23,597 bases of DNA, taken from Sphingomonadaceae bacterium (GTDB lineage Bacteria > Pseudomonadota > Alphaproteobacteria > Sphingomonadales > Sphingomonadaceae). Below, one piece after another: positions 14,944 to 22,762 of this stretch. The position numbers and the translations under genes were made by a program. The notes under the pieces were generated by a model. The model ran no database searches. It saw only the letters and a program-made list of their open reading frames with translations, and was not told the origin of the DNA. Position 1 is the first letter of the stretch. Each line of letters begins with the position of its first letter. The stretch spans positions 1 to 23,597 of the forward strand of contig JACVCM010000046.1 in the NCBI GenBank assembly GCA_016742125.1, read 5' to 3'.

Positions 14944-15275
14944 CTTGATGCCTTCAAAAATTCTGCGGTAGCGAGCAATTCGTCTTTGAGCATCTTCGCA
15001 GAACCACCCTCGACGTTAGTGTTCTCGCAAATCCTTATGATTACATCAGCATATTCAGGATATTTCCGAAGCTCAAATGCAGCTGCCATTTTGGAAGCAA
15101 TGCTGCCCCCCTGTTGACCGAGATGGTCAGTGATCGTGAAGAATCTCTGGTATTCCTGATGCTCAACTTCGCGTCGCTTAGTCTGCGTGTAAAAAACAGC
15201 TGACCAAGCGAGAGCAGCAAGCGGAATAACAATGCCAGCCCAAGCGATCCACTCAGCGGCGGTTGATAAGTTCAT
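14940..15275 (-). CDS. small membrane protein inserted between gatA and gatB
   Basis: A 111-residue protein starting MNLSTAAEWIAWAG at ATG 15275, two bases after the gatA stop; in-frame GTGs at 15281-15287 would overlap the gatA end. One transmembrane helix (about residues 8-30, WIAWAGIVIPLAALAWSAVF) is followed by a charged, likely coiled segment (TQTKRREVEHQEYQRFFTITDH) and a soluble C-terminus. Over 14941-15240 I count 143 G+C in 300 (48%), against 58 to 68% in single 60-base lines of gatB and gatA. Together with its position inside a core operon this suggests recent acquisition. Its stop overlaps the gatB start (ATGA), so it may carry gatB translation. The topology recalls small phage- or plasmid-type membrane proteins; no family is recognised. 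Function unknown. Confidence 0.8.
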   Translation of the reverse strand: MNLSTAAEWIAWAGIVIPLAALAWSAVFYTQTKRREVEHQEYQRFFTITDHLGQQGGSIASKMAAAFELRKYPEYADVIIRICENTNVEGGSAKMLKDELLATAEFLKASR

Positions 15276-15277
15276 AC

Positions 15278-16762
15278 TCACCACCACTTCTCCGCCTCAG
15301 CCGTAAAGCCGGCGCGCTCCTCAATCGCAAGACCTGCGTTCAGAACACCCTGCTCATCCAGCGCCTTACCGACGATCTGCAGGCCCAACGGCAGTCCTTG
15401 CTTGTCCAGCCCACCCGGCACCGACATTGCGGGCAATCCGGCGAGGGAGGCAGGGACGGCGAAGACGTCGTTGAGATACATCGCCAACGGATCGCTGGTT
15501 TTCTCGCCAAGGCCAAAGGCGGCACTCGGCGCGGTAGGGGCGAGGATCAGGTCGCATTGCGCCCAAGCCGCCTCAAAATCGCGGGCGATCAGCGCGCGCA
15601 CCTTTTGCGCCTGCGTGTAATAGGCGTCGTAGAAACCGGCGGAGAGCACATAGGTGCCGATCATGATCCGGCGGCGCACCTCTGCGCCAAAGCCAGCGGC
15701 GCGGGTGGCGGCGTACATGTCTTGAAGGCCAGCACCATCGGGCAGGTCGCGCAGGCCATAACGCACGCCGTCATAGCGTGCGAGGTTGGATGAGGCCTCT
15801 GCGGGCGCGATGATGTAATAGGCGGGCAGCGCATATTTGGTGTGCGGCAGGCTGATATCGACAATCTCCGCGCCTGCATCCTTCAGCCAGGCGATGCCAT
15901 TGTCCCACATGGCGGCGATATCTTCGTCAATGCCGTCGAGGCGATATTCTTTGGGGATGCCGACTTTCTTGCCGCGCAGGTCGCTATTCAGACCCGCTTC
16001 CCATTCGGGCACGGGCAGGTCGAGCGAGGTCGAATCCTTCGGGTCGAATCCCGCCATCGCCTCCAGCATGATCGCACAGTCGCGCACATCGCGTGACATC
16101 GGGCCAGCCTGATCGAGCGAAGAAGCGAACGCCACCACGCCCCAGCGCGAGCAGCGGCCATAGGTCGGCTTGATCCCGCTGATGCCGACAAAGGCCGCGG
16201 GCTGGCGGATCGAGCCGCCGGTATCGGTGCCGGTTGCCGCCGGACACAGCCGCGCGGCAATAGCCGACGATGATCCCCCCGAGGAGCCTCCGGGCGCTAG
16301 CGCCGCATTGTCGCCGCCACCGCGCCGCCACGGCGAAATGACATTGCCGAAATAGCTGGTCTCATTGGACGAGCCCATCGCGAACTGGTCCATATTGAGC
16401 TTGCCCAGCATCCCTGCCCCGGCCTTCCACAGGTTCGCAGAGACCGTCGATTCATAGGTAGGGACGAAGCCCTCCAGAATATGGCTGGCTGCGGTTGTCT
16501 GTACGCCCTCGGTGCAGAACAGGTCTTTCATGCCAATCGGCACACCCGCCATCTTGCCCAACGGGTTGCCAGCGGCGCGGTCGGCATCGACAGCTTGCGC
16601 GGCCTCGATCGCCTTTTCCGGCGTTTCGACGATGAAGGCATTGAGTGCCTTTGCCGCTGCAACATTGGCGTTGAATGCTTCAGCGACTTCGACGGCATTG
16701 AATTCGCCCGAAGCAACGCCAGTGCGAATTGCAGCTACGCCGAGTTTGGTCAAATCGGTCAC
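15278..16762 (-). CDS. gatA: Asp/Glu-tRNA(Asn/Gln) amidotransferase subunit GatA
   Basis: The amidase subunit that releases ammonia from glutamine for transfer to the mischarged tRNA held by GatB. The 494 residues are normal. The amidase-signature triad is K79 (GMKDLFC), cis-Ser S160 (GGSSGGS) and nucleophile S184 (GTDTGGSIRQP), with the same 24-residue spacing between the serines as in the Staphylococcus enzyme. The start is GTG 16762, with GGAG ten bases upstream; the product begins MTDLTKLGVAAIR, the normal N-terminus. The upstream gap to gatC is filled by a large inverted repeat whose inner edge is 13 bases before this start. Further alternative starts were not needed. Confidence 0.98.
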   Translation of the reverse strand: MTDLTKLGVAAIRTGVASGEFNAVEVAEAFNANVAAAKALNAFIVETPEKAIEAAQAVDADRAAGNPLGKMAGVPIGMKDLFCTEGVQTTAASHILEGFVPTYESTVSANLWKAGAGMLGKLNMDQFAMGSSNETSYFGNVISPWRRGGGDNAALAPGGSSGGSSSAIAARLCPAATGTDTGGSIRQPAAFVGISGIKPTYGRCSRWGVVAFASSLDQAGPMSRDVRDCAIMLEAMAGFDPKDSTSLDLPVPEWEAGLNSDLRGKKVGIPKEYRLDGIDEDIAAMWDNGIAWLKDAGAEIVDISLPHTKYALPAYYIIAPAEASSNLARYDGVRYGLRDLPDGAGLQDMYAATRAAGFGAEVRRRIMIGTYVLSAGFYDAYYTQAQKVRALIARDFEAAWAQCDLILAPTAPSAAFGLGEKTSDPLAMYLNDVFAVPASLAGLPAMSVPGGLDKQGLPLGLQIVGKALDEQGVLNAGLAIEERAGFTAEAEKWW

Positions 16763-16775
16763 GCCAAAAACTCCA

Positions 16776-16851
16776 TTCTCCGCATCTCCGCGTCTCCGCG
16801 TGAATCAAAAAAGGTTGAAGGGTTCACGCGGAGACGCGGAGACGCGGAGAA
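16776..16851. repeat. 29-bp inverted repeat with 8-bp units between gatC and gatA
   Basis: Arms 16776-16804 and 16823-16851 are reverse complements over 29 bp with one mismatch (A at 16784). They are separated by 18 bases. Each arm is itself built from about three copies of an 8-base unit (CGCGGAGA / TCTCCGCG). The element occupies most of the 103-bp gatC-gatA gap. In mRNA it would form a stem of about 28 pairs directly upstream of the gatA ribosome site. Similar CGCGGAGA-rich palindromes are spread through sphingomonad genomes, to my recollection, so it is probably a REP-like interspersed element. Confidence 0.9.
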
Positions 16852-16865
16852 AAAATGAAAAAACA

Positions 16866-17153
16866 TCACTCGATTACCTTCGGCACACCGAAAAAGCTGC
16901 CCTCGCGCGCAGGCGCATTGGCCAGCACCCGCTCACGCACGTCACCATCCGTCACCACGTCATCGCGCAGCCGCAAATGGTTGGGGATAACCGCCGTCAT
17001 CGGCTCTACGCCGCTGCAATCGACCTCGCCCAATTGCTCGACCCAGGCGAGGATACCATTCAGCTCCCCGACCATCTTTTCGGCTTCTTCGTCACTGATT
17101 GCGATGCGACTGAGCTTCGCAATCTTGTTCACGGTATCTTTATCGACAGACAT
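16866..17153 (-). CDS. gatC: Asp/Glu-tRNA(Asn/Gln) amidotransferase subunit GatC
   Basis: The small subunit that wraps around and stabilises GatA. I start at ATG 17153 (MSVDKDTVNKIAKLSRI), with AAGGA seven bases upstream; the frame runs 51 bases further upstream but that part does not look like GatC. The product has 95 residues, the family's usual size. The N-terminal helix (VNKIAKLSRIAISDEEAEKM) and the region GVEPMTAVIPNHLRLRDDVV match the family layout of a helical head and a GatA-binding belt. First gene of the operon; the divergent DUF3089 gene begins 166 bases away. Confidence 0.96.
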   Translation of the reverse strand: MSVDKDTVNKIAKLSRIAISDEEAEKMVGELNGILAWVEQLGEVDCSGVEPMTAVIPNHLRLRDDVVTDGDVRERVLANAPAREGSFFGVPKVIE

Positions 17154-17318
17154 AGGGTTCCTTGTGGTCCGGATCGCAAGCAATCCGGTGGTTGCCGCTA
17201 GCATCGCACCTGCCTCGCTTCAACGGAAAAGCTGTGCTTGTCAGGCGGCGTTCAAAAATCCGGTGCTATTTCGAACAAATCGGCTAATTGGCCGTTAAAT
17301 CTACCGACTGGATTCCAA

Positions 17319-18440
17319 GTGGCTCGCAAGTTTCTCTATCTCTTCGCTGGACTGATCGTGCTCGTCATCGCGGGTGGTTTTGCATTCAGCATCTATCAGG
17401 ATGAGCTGACCGACTTTGCCATCGGACAGCTTGAGCCGACAGTCGCCTTTAAAAAGCAGGATGCGCTGGCGACCAATGTCTATGACGACCCGTCGATGTG
17501 GTTCTCACGCGCAGGCGATCGGAACAACAACCCCACGCTGTGGCAACCGGTAGGCGCTCCCGACATAGAGGTTCCCGGAACGGCCGCGATATTCTTCATT
17601 CATCCAACCTCGTTCATGGCGCGCACGCACTGGAACGCGCCGCTCGACGATCAGGAATCGCAGGACCGCGCACGCCTTTTCCTACGCGGACTCGCGACCC
17701 CCTTTGCGGCAGCAGGTGAAATATGGGCGCCGCGTTACCGGCAAGCAGGTATAGGCGCGTTTCTGACCACGAAGCCCGAAGGACAAGCCGCGCTCGATGC
17801 GGCCTATCAGGATATTCTCCTGGCTTTCGATCATTTCGTCAAAAATGTGCAGCGTGATCGCCCGATCATTCTTGCCGGGCATAGTCAGGGCGCGCTTCAT
17901 TTGACGCACCTGCTCAAAGATCGCGTCGCAGGCAAGCCGATCGCCAAGCGCATAGTAGCCGCCTATGTTGTCGGCTGGCCGGTTTCCGTGACAACGGACA
18001 TCCCGGTGATGGGACTTCCCATATGCACCTCGCCCGATCAGACCGGATGCGTCATGGGATGGGAAAGCTACGCCGAGCCCGCGAAATACGGAAAAATTCT
18101 TGAACTTTACGACGCCACCACCGGTTTTGATGGCCAGCCGCGCAAAGGGACGCCAATCCTGTGTACCAATCCGCTGAATGGCGGAGCGGAAGCCCAAGCC
18201 CCGGCAAAGGCCAATCTTGGTACGCTGAAACCGTCGGGCGATATGAGCACCGGAGAACTTATCCCGGAAACCGTTCCTGCGCGCTGCGACGAAAAGGGCT
18301 TTCTGCTGATTGGCCCCCCTGTGGACATGGGTCCATATACATTGCCGGGCAATAACTACCATGTGTACGATTATCCGCTCTTCTGGGCCAATGTCCGGGC
18401 GGATGCGCTGTGGCGGACACAGAAGTTCATGGAACGGTGA
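17319..18440 (+). CDS. membrane-anchored DUF3089 alpha/beta hydrolase
   Basis: A putative serine hydrolase. I start at GTG 17319 (MARKFLYLFAGLIVLVIAGG), which opens with a basic residue pair and a signal-anchor helix; a TTG 81 bases upstream gives an implausible extension. The product has 373 residues. The nucleophile elbow is GHSQG (LAGHSQGALHLTHLL, near residue 190). Upstream FFIHPTSF and WAPRYRQA are typical of DUF3089, as are PICTSPDQTGCVMGWESY and the C-terminal NNYHVYDYPLFWANVRADA (likely with the catalytic His). The active site should face the periplasm. It is followed by REP-like hairpins and ruvX. Its substrate is unknown, and the ribosome site (only GGA in CTGGATTCCAA) is weak. Confidence 0.92.
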   Translation: MARKFLYLFAGLIVLVIAGGFAFSIYQDELTDFAIGQLEPTVAFKKQDALATNVYDDPSMWFSRAGDRNNNPTLWQPVGAPDIEVPGTAAIFFIHPTSFMARTHWNAPLDDQESQDRARLFLRGLATPFAAAGEIWAPRYRQAGIGAFLTTKPEGQAALDAAYQDILLAFDHFVKNVQRDRPIILAGHSQGALHLTHLLKDRVAGKPIAKRIVAAYVVGWPVSVTTDIPVMGLPICTSPDQTGCVMGWESYAEPAKYGKILELYDATTGFDGQPRKGTPILCTNPLNGGAEAQAPAKANLGTLKPSGDMSTGELIPETVPARCDEKGFLLIGPPVDMGPYTLPGNNYHVYDYPLFWANVRADALWRTQKFMER

Positions 18441-18452
18441 GCAGCTTCCGGC

Positions 18453-18526
18453 ATCCCCGCGAGGACGGGGATCCCACAAGGCATTGCCGGTTCGCCCGAG
18501 ATTCCCGCCTTCGCGGGAATGGCGAA
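18453..18526. repeat. pair of REP-like hairpins between the DUF3089 gene and ruvX
   Basis: Two hairpins fill this gap. The first is ATCCCCG (18453-18459) with CGGGGAT (18466-18472). The second is ATTCCCGC (18501-18508) with GCGGGAAT (18513-18520), enclosed by TTCGCC (18491-18496) and GGCGAA (18521-18526), leaving a 4-base bulge. The two share the core (A/T)TCCCCG / CGGGGA(T/A)T. Such paired GC-rich palindromes recur in sphingomonad intergenic regions. No T-run follows on either side. Confidence 0.8.
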
Positions 18527-18544
18527 CTCTGCTAGCGGCGAGAG

Positions 18545-19009
18545 ATGAGCTTTATCACTTCCGACATCGCCGAACTCCGCTCCGCCCTTCCCCATGGGGG
18601 CGTACTGATCGGCCTCGACGTCGGAACCAAGACTATCGGGACCGCCTTTTGTGACGCTGGATGGACTTTTGCATCGCCCGCCGACCTGATCCGGCGCACC
18701 AAATTTTCCAAGGACAAGGCAGCGCTGGCCGCCGCCATCGCCACGAGGGCGACCAAAGGCATCGTCGTCGGCCTGCCGCTCAATATGGACGGCAGCGAAA
18801 GCCCGCGGAGCCAGTCGAGTCGGGCCTTTGCGCGCAATATTGCAGACCTTGGGCTTCCCATCCTGCTGCGCGACGAACGCTGGTCGACCCAGGCTATCGA
18901 ACGCGAGATGATCGCCGCCGACATGAGCCGCGCCAAACGCGCCGCGAAAATAGACAGCGGTGCGGCGGCATTTATCCTGCAAGGTGCCATTGACGCGTTG
19001 ACTGCGTGA
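18545..19009 (+). CDS. ruvX: Holliday junction resolvase-like / pre-16S rRNA nuclease, YqgF family
   Basis: A small RNase H-fold enzyme, described in the family as pre-16S rRNA 5' processing nuclease and as possible Holliday junction resolvase. It has 154 residues, within the usual 130-160. Acidic active-site residues are seen at D25 (GLDVGTKTIG), E111 (RDERWST) and D137 (DSGAAAFILQ); GLPLNMDG at 76-83 is the family signature. ATG 18545 has GCGAGAG just before it, a weak ribosome site. It is followed 76 bases on by pyrB, an order common in alphaproteobacteria. No regulatory signal beyond the upstream palindromes was found. Confidence 0.96.
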   Translation: MSFITSDIAELRSALPHGGVLIGLDVGTKTIGTAFCDAGWTFASPADLIRRTKFSKDKAALAAAIATRATKGIVVGLPLNMDGSESPRSQSSRAFARNIADLGLPILLRDERWSTQAIEREMIAADMSRAKRAAKIDSGAAAFILQGAIDALTA

Positions 19010-19010
19010 T

Positions 19011-19031
19011 TCCCCTCTCTCCTTTAGGGGA
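19011..19031. repeat. hairpin after ruvX
   Basis: TCCCCT (19011-19016) and AGGGGA (19026-19031) pair around a 9-base loop immediately after the ruvX stop. It could act as a weak terminator or be another small REP-like element, but there is no T-run beyond it. Confidence 0.5.
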
Positions 19032-19085
19032 GCGGGATTGCGCCGCTTGCCACCTTCGCCCTTTCCCTCTATGGGCATCGCTTTA

Positions 19086-20081
19086 ATGACATGGACGCAA
19101 GCCTTCGCCGCCGACCGTTTCCCCAGCGGCTCGGATGCTTTCCCGCACAAGCATTTGCTTGGTATCGCTGGTCTTCAAAACTGGGAAATTCTCTATATTC
19201 TGAAAGAGGCCGAGCAATGGGTTGCGCTCAATCGCTCCGGCGCTGCGAAGCATGACGACCGGTTGGCAGGACTGACCATTATCAACGCCTTCTTCGAAAA
19301 CTCGACACGTACTTTGCTGTCCTTCGAAATTGCCGGAAAGCGGCTGGGTGCCGACGTCGTCAACATGCACGCCGCGCAATCCAGCGTGAAGAAGGGCGAA
19401 ACGCTGATCGACACCGCGATGACGCTGAACGCCATGCGTGCCGATGCCATTGTCATTCGACATGCCAGTTCGGGTGCGGTGCAGCTGATTTCGAGCAAGG
19501 TCGACTGCCCAGTGCTGAATGCAGGCGATGGCAGCCACGAACACCCCACACAGGCACTTCTCGACGCGCTGACCATCATGCGCCGAAAGGGCAAGATCGA
19601 GGGGCAGACAGTGGTCATCTGCGGTGACGTGCTTCACAGTCGTGTAGCGCGATCGAACCTGTTCTGCCTGAAATCGCTCGGTGCAGAAGTCCGGGTGGTC
19701 GCCCCGCCTGCCCTGATGCCAATCGGCATCGAAGCGTTCGGCGCCAATGTATATAGCAATTTCGACGCAGCACTGGCGGGTGCGGATGTCGTAATGAAGT
19801 TTCGTCTGCAAAACGAACGGATGCAGGGCGATTTCATTCCCTCTCCGCGCGAATATTTTCACCTTTATGGCCTCGATGAGCGACGGCTTGCGCTGGCAAA
19901 GCCCGACGCGCTGGTCATGCACCCCGGTCCGATGAACCGCGGCGTGGAAATCGCCAGCAACATTGCAGACCATGTGGAACGCTCTGCAATTACGGAGCAG
20001 GTCGAAATGGGTGTTGCCGTCCGCATGGCCTGCCTCGACATATTGACCCGCAAGGCTCGACGCGTGGAGGGCTGGGCATGA
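19086..20081 (+). CDS. pyrB: aspartate carbamoyltransferase catalytic subunit PyrB
   Basis: Joins carbamoyl phosphate and aspartate in the second step of pyrimidine synthesis. From ATG 19086 the product has 331 residues and begins MTWTQAFAADRFPSG before the conserved HKHLLGIAGL; an ATG 15 bases upstream (19071) and a TTG at 19038 are alternatives. No strong ribosome site decides between them. Phosphate-binding STRTLLSFEIA (S73, T74, R75, T76), the mobile SSVKKGE loop (99-105, K103), HPTQ (153-156) and the C-terminal MHPGPMNRG are all present. The length suits class A ATCases, which assemble with a PyrC-like partner. Its TGA overlaps the ATG of the PyrC-like gene (20078-20081), consistent with equimolar synthesis. 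Confidence 0.97.
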   Translation: MTWTQAFAADRFPSGSDAFPHKHLLGIAGLQNWEILYILKEAEQWVALNRSGAAKHDDRLAGLTIINAFFENSTRTLLSFEIAGKRLGADVVNMHAAQSSVKKGETLIDTAMTLNAMRADAIVIRHASSGAVQLISSKVDCPVLNAGDGSHEHPTQALLDALTIMRRKGKIEGQTVVICGDVLHSRVARSNLFCLKSLGAEVRVVAPPALMPIGIEAFGANVYSNFDAALAGADVVMKFRLQNERMQGDFIPSPREYFHLYGLDERRLALAKPDALVMHPGPMNRGVEIASNIADHVERSAITEQVEMGVAVRMACLDILTRKARRVEGWA

Positions 20082-21295
20082 GCGGCATCAACATCGTCGG
20101 CGGCCATGTCGTATTGCCGGGTCAGGAAAAGGCCGAGGCACTGCATTTGCACATCGAGGGTGAAGCTATTTCATCGGTAGGCAAGGCCGCACCGATTGCC
20201 GATCAAATCGACGCGGCCGGGCTTATTGTCGCACCGGGCATCATCGACCTGGGGGTATTCAAGACCGACAAGCCCGCCTTCCGCTTCGGGGGTATTACAC
20301 GCGCCGCGCTGATGCCTGACCAGTCGCCAGTGCATGACGATCCTGCGACGGTTCGCTATGCCGCGCTGAAAGGCAAACCGGATTTCTGGGTTCACCCGCT
20401 CGCGGCTGCTACGCGTGATCTGGCAGGGCTGCACATGGCCGAAATCGCCCTGATGAAAGAGGCTGGCGCAGTGGGCGTTGCCACGGGCCGCAAATGGATC
20501 GCAGATAGCGGTGTGATGCTGCGCATCATGCGCTATTGCGCAGCGCTCGACCTTCCGGTGATTGTGCATTGCGAAGATGGCGGTCTTGCCGGCAATGCCG
20601 TGGCAACCCACGGCGAAACCGCAACTTTGCTCGGCCTGTCCAGCGCATCGCCCGCATCCGAGTCTCTCGCTATCAGTCGTGATCTTCTGCTGGCAGAGGA
20701 AAGCGGCGCCCATGTTCATTTCAGACAGGTCACCACTGCTCGCGGTCTCGACCTGATCCGGGCAGCCAAAGCCAAGGGGTTGCGAATCAGTTGCGGCATC
20801 ACGCCCGCCCATCTTTTCCTGTCAGACAATGCCGTTTCCGATTTCCGCACCTTCGCTCGGCTTTCGCCGCCGCTGCGCAGCGAAGCGGATCGGCTGGCCT
20901 GCATATCGGCCGTCGCGGACGGGACAATCGATGTACTGGCATCCGGTCATGACCCCAAAGGCCCCGAGGAAAAGCGCCTGCCGTTCTCGGAAGCGGCGCC
21001 AGGCATGGCGGGAGCGGAGACGCTACTTGCACTGTCGCTCAATCTCGTGCGCGACGGCACCATTTCGACCGGACGGCTGTTCGAGTTGCTCGCGACCAAT
21101 CCGGCACGCATCCTCAACCTGAATGCCGGACGGATTGCCGAAAGGTGCGAAGCCGACCTCATCCTGATCGACCCCGACGCACCGTGGCAGGTGGACGCCG
21201 ACAGGATGACCGCCTTTGCGGGCAACACCCCTTTCGACAAATTGCCCGTCCAGGGCCGTGTTCGCCAAATCATGAAGGGCGGCAAGGTCCTGTAG
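20078..21295 (+). CDS. pyrC: dihydroorotase-like protein PyrC', probably catalytically inactive
   Basis: A 405-residue dihydroorotase-family protein, coupled to pyrB by ATGA. The usual DxHxH metal motif is replaced: VAPGIIDLGVF (residues 51-61) instead of PGxIDxHxH. The catalytic aspartate region, normally TDHAP, reads SGHDPK (289-294). The usual carboxylated lysine and other ligands are hard to place, although IVHCEDGG (162-168) and HVHFRQVTT (212-220) remain. This is the pattern of the noncatalytic PyrC' (pDHO) found with class A ATCase in Pseudomonas and some alphaproteobacteria, where it stabilises PyrB. An active dihydroorotase should be encoded elsewhere. The start ATG is set by the overlap. 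Confidence 0.93.
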   Translation: MSGINIVGGHVVLPGQEKAEALHLHIEGEAISSVGKAAPIADQIDAAGLIVAPGIIDLGVFKTDKPAFRFGGITRAALMPDQSPVHDDPATVRYAALKGKPDFWVHPLAAATRDLAGLHMAEIALMKEAGAVGVATGRKWIADSGVMLRIMRYCAALDLPVIVHCEDGGLAGNAVATHGETATLLGLSSASPASESLAISRDLLLAEESGAHVHFRQVTTARGLDLIRAAKAKGLRISCGITPAHLFLSDNAVSDFRTFARLSPPLRSEADRLACISAVADGTIDVLASGHDPKGPEEKRLPFSEAAPGMAGAETLLALSLNLVRDGTISTGRLFELLATNPARILNLNAGRIAERCEADLILIDPDAPWQVDADRMTAFAGNTPFDKLPVQGRVRQIMKGGKVL

Positions 21296-21318
21296 ACCCG
21301 CCGCCCTGATGTGATTCC

Positions 21319-21382
21319 GTCATCCCGAACTTTTTTTCTGGATGACAAATCGTTGTGCGCTGTCCCGAAACAAGTTCGGGAC
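21319..21382. repeat. two REP-like palindromes between convergent pyrC' and the SPOR gene
   Basis: GTCATCC (21319-21325) pairs with GGATGAC (21340-21346), and GTCCCGAA (21362-21369) pairs with TTCGGGAC (21375-21382). The two share the half-element ATCCCGAACTT / AAGTTCGGGA in opposite orientation, so they look like two inverted copies of one element. They fill the 101-bp gap between the ends of two convergent genes, a typical REP position, and may help end both transcripts. Confidence 0.8.
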
Positions 21383-21396
21383 GACAAGATAGCAGT

Positions 21397-22731
21397 TTAG
21401 CGTGAAGCGATCCGGCGACCTGATGCTTTGGCCATGCGAACCGGTGCTGTGCCCGCCGAACTACGCACAAAGCATACACCGCCCTGGGACTTGATCTGGC
21501 TGCACGCTGCGCTTGCTGCCGCTGCGCTGTCAAAGCCGGTGGCGGCCAGACGGATGAATTTGCGACCGTTGACGGTAACCGAGGTTTTGGCGGGTTCGAA
21601 GCCTCCAAGCAGGCCGTGCCGGTTGCTGAGTTTGGCCCACGCATCATTTGCGACCGCCGCGTTATTGAACGCGCCAAGCTGGACAACATGCGTACCGCCG
21701 CTTTTCACCGCCGTCGATGCCGGAACATCGGCCAATGCCAGCTTGACCGGTGCAGACGTTGCTGCCTTTGCCGGACCTGCGGGCGCCTTGATAAGCGGTG
21801 CTTCCGCGACAGCCACATCCTCCGGCTCTGCCATCTGCACGGCGGTTTCAACCGCTGCAAAGCCAACGCTGTCGGCAACCGGAGCCGGGCCGATCGCAGC
21901 GAGTTCGACTGCCGGCTGCGATGCGGGCACTTCGACCGGCTGGATGGCCGGACCGGCATCGGCGAGGCCGACGGGAGCGACCGCATTGAGCGCCAGACGA
22001 ACTGGCTGACCGGTGTCGGCCATGTTGGGACGCACCTTCAACAAACCGGCAACGCGCAAGGTGTAGGCTTCTGGACGGGCAAACTGCGCCCATTCGGCGA
22101 TACGTTCATTGACCTGCGTTTGCGCCATATCCTGCCCCGCCATCACACGGGCATCGCGCCAGCGGCCATCGAGGGCGTAGGCTAATGCCAGATTTTGCCG
22201 GGTGCGTGCATTGGCACCGTCAAGGCGAACTGCGTCGCTCAGAACATTTACCGCGTCGCCAGAGCGACCCGCCAGTGCCAGCGTCAAGCCATAGTCGCTG
22301 ACCGGCACGATGGCGCGATTGGCCTCGACCAGCGCCACAGCCGAATCGACATTGCCTTGCGCGATGCGGGTGAGCGCAAGGCTGATAACAGTGCGCGGAT
22401 CGACCTGACCCAGGTCCATTACATCCATCAAGGTACGTTCGGCCGACACGAAACGGCCCTGCGCCATGTAAATGCGGGCAAGCAGGGCGCGATAGTCGCG
22501 GTTCTGCATGTCAGCCTCGACGGCCAGTTCGGCAAAGGTCAGCGCGCGTTCGGTCTTGCCCTTGGCGAAGGCCTTCTCCGCTTTCTTGGCCCATGCATAG
22601 GCCTTTTCAGGTCCGGCTTTCTTTGCCGATACCTTGTCGGTGTTGCCGAAACCGGCACTCGTCGGAGTAACGGCCGCACCCGCTACCACAGCGGTCGACA
22701 AAGCGAGCTTCACGACAAATTTGCTATTCAT
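21397..22731 (-). CDS. exported protein with TPR-like helices and C-terminal SPOR domain
   Basis: A 444-residue protein with a signal peptide (MNSKFVVKLALSTAVVAGAAVTP). Residues about 38-225 are helical repeats of the TPR type (AYAWAKKAEKAFAKGKTERAL; ARIYMAQGRFVSAERTL; NLALAYALDGRWRDARVM). An Ala/Pro/Val-rich linker follows (about 235-340). The SPOR domain is at about 345-425 (HVVQLGAFNNAAVANDAWAKL; GRKFIRLAATGFDSAAAASA). SPOR domains bind denuded septal peptidoglycan, so a role at the division site in the periplasm is likely, by inference. The ATG has GAGGTGAA eight bases upstream. The upstream ribbon-helix-helix gene ends 31 bases before it, so they probably form one operon. Confidence 0.93.
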   Translation of the reverse strand: MNSKFVVKLALSTAVVAGAAVTPTSAGFGNTDKVSAKKAGPEKAYAWAKKAEKAFAKGKTERALTFAELAVEADMQNRDYRALLARIYMAQGRFVSAERTLMDVMDLGQVDPRTVISLALTRIAQGNVDSAVALVEANRAIVPVSDYGLTLALAGRSGDAVNVLSDAVRLDGANARTRQNLALAYALDGRWRDARVMAGQDMAQTQVNERIAEWAQFARPEAYTLRVAGLLKVRPNMADTGQPVRLALNAVAPVGLADAGPAIQPVEVPASQPAVELAAIGPAPVADSVGFAAVETAVQMAEPEDVAVAEAPLIKAPAGPAKAATSAPVKLALADVPASTAVKSGGTHVVQLGAFNNAAVANDAWAKLSNRHGLLGGFEPAKTSVTVNGRKFIRLAATGFDSAAAASAACSQIKSQGGVCFVRSSAGTAPVRMAKASGRRIASR

Positions 22732-22762
22732 GGCTTCACCTCAAAAAAGCGCAAAAGCGGGT

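Noticed and set aside
14940..15275. Small gene between gatA and gatB as a broken gene remnant
   Set aside because: It has an intact frame, a well-formed membrane helix and neat start and stop junctions, so it looks functional, not decayed.
16823..16851. Short tandem repeats taken for a CRISPR array
   Set aside because: The 8-base units are contiguous without spacers and are mirrored by an inverted arm; no cas genes are in the window.
19083..19973. 296-codon minus-strand open frame opposite pyrB
   Set aside because: It overlaps the confirmed PyrB frame with all motifs; the residue make-up is not protein-like.
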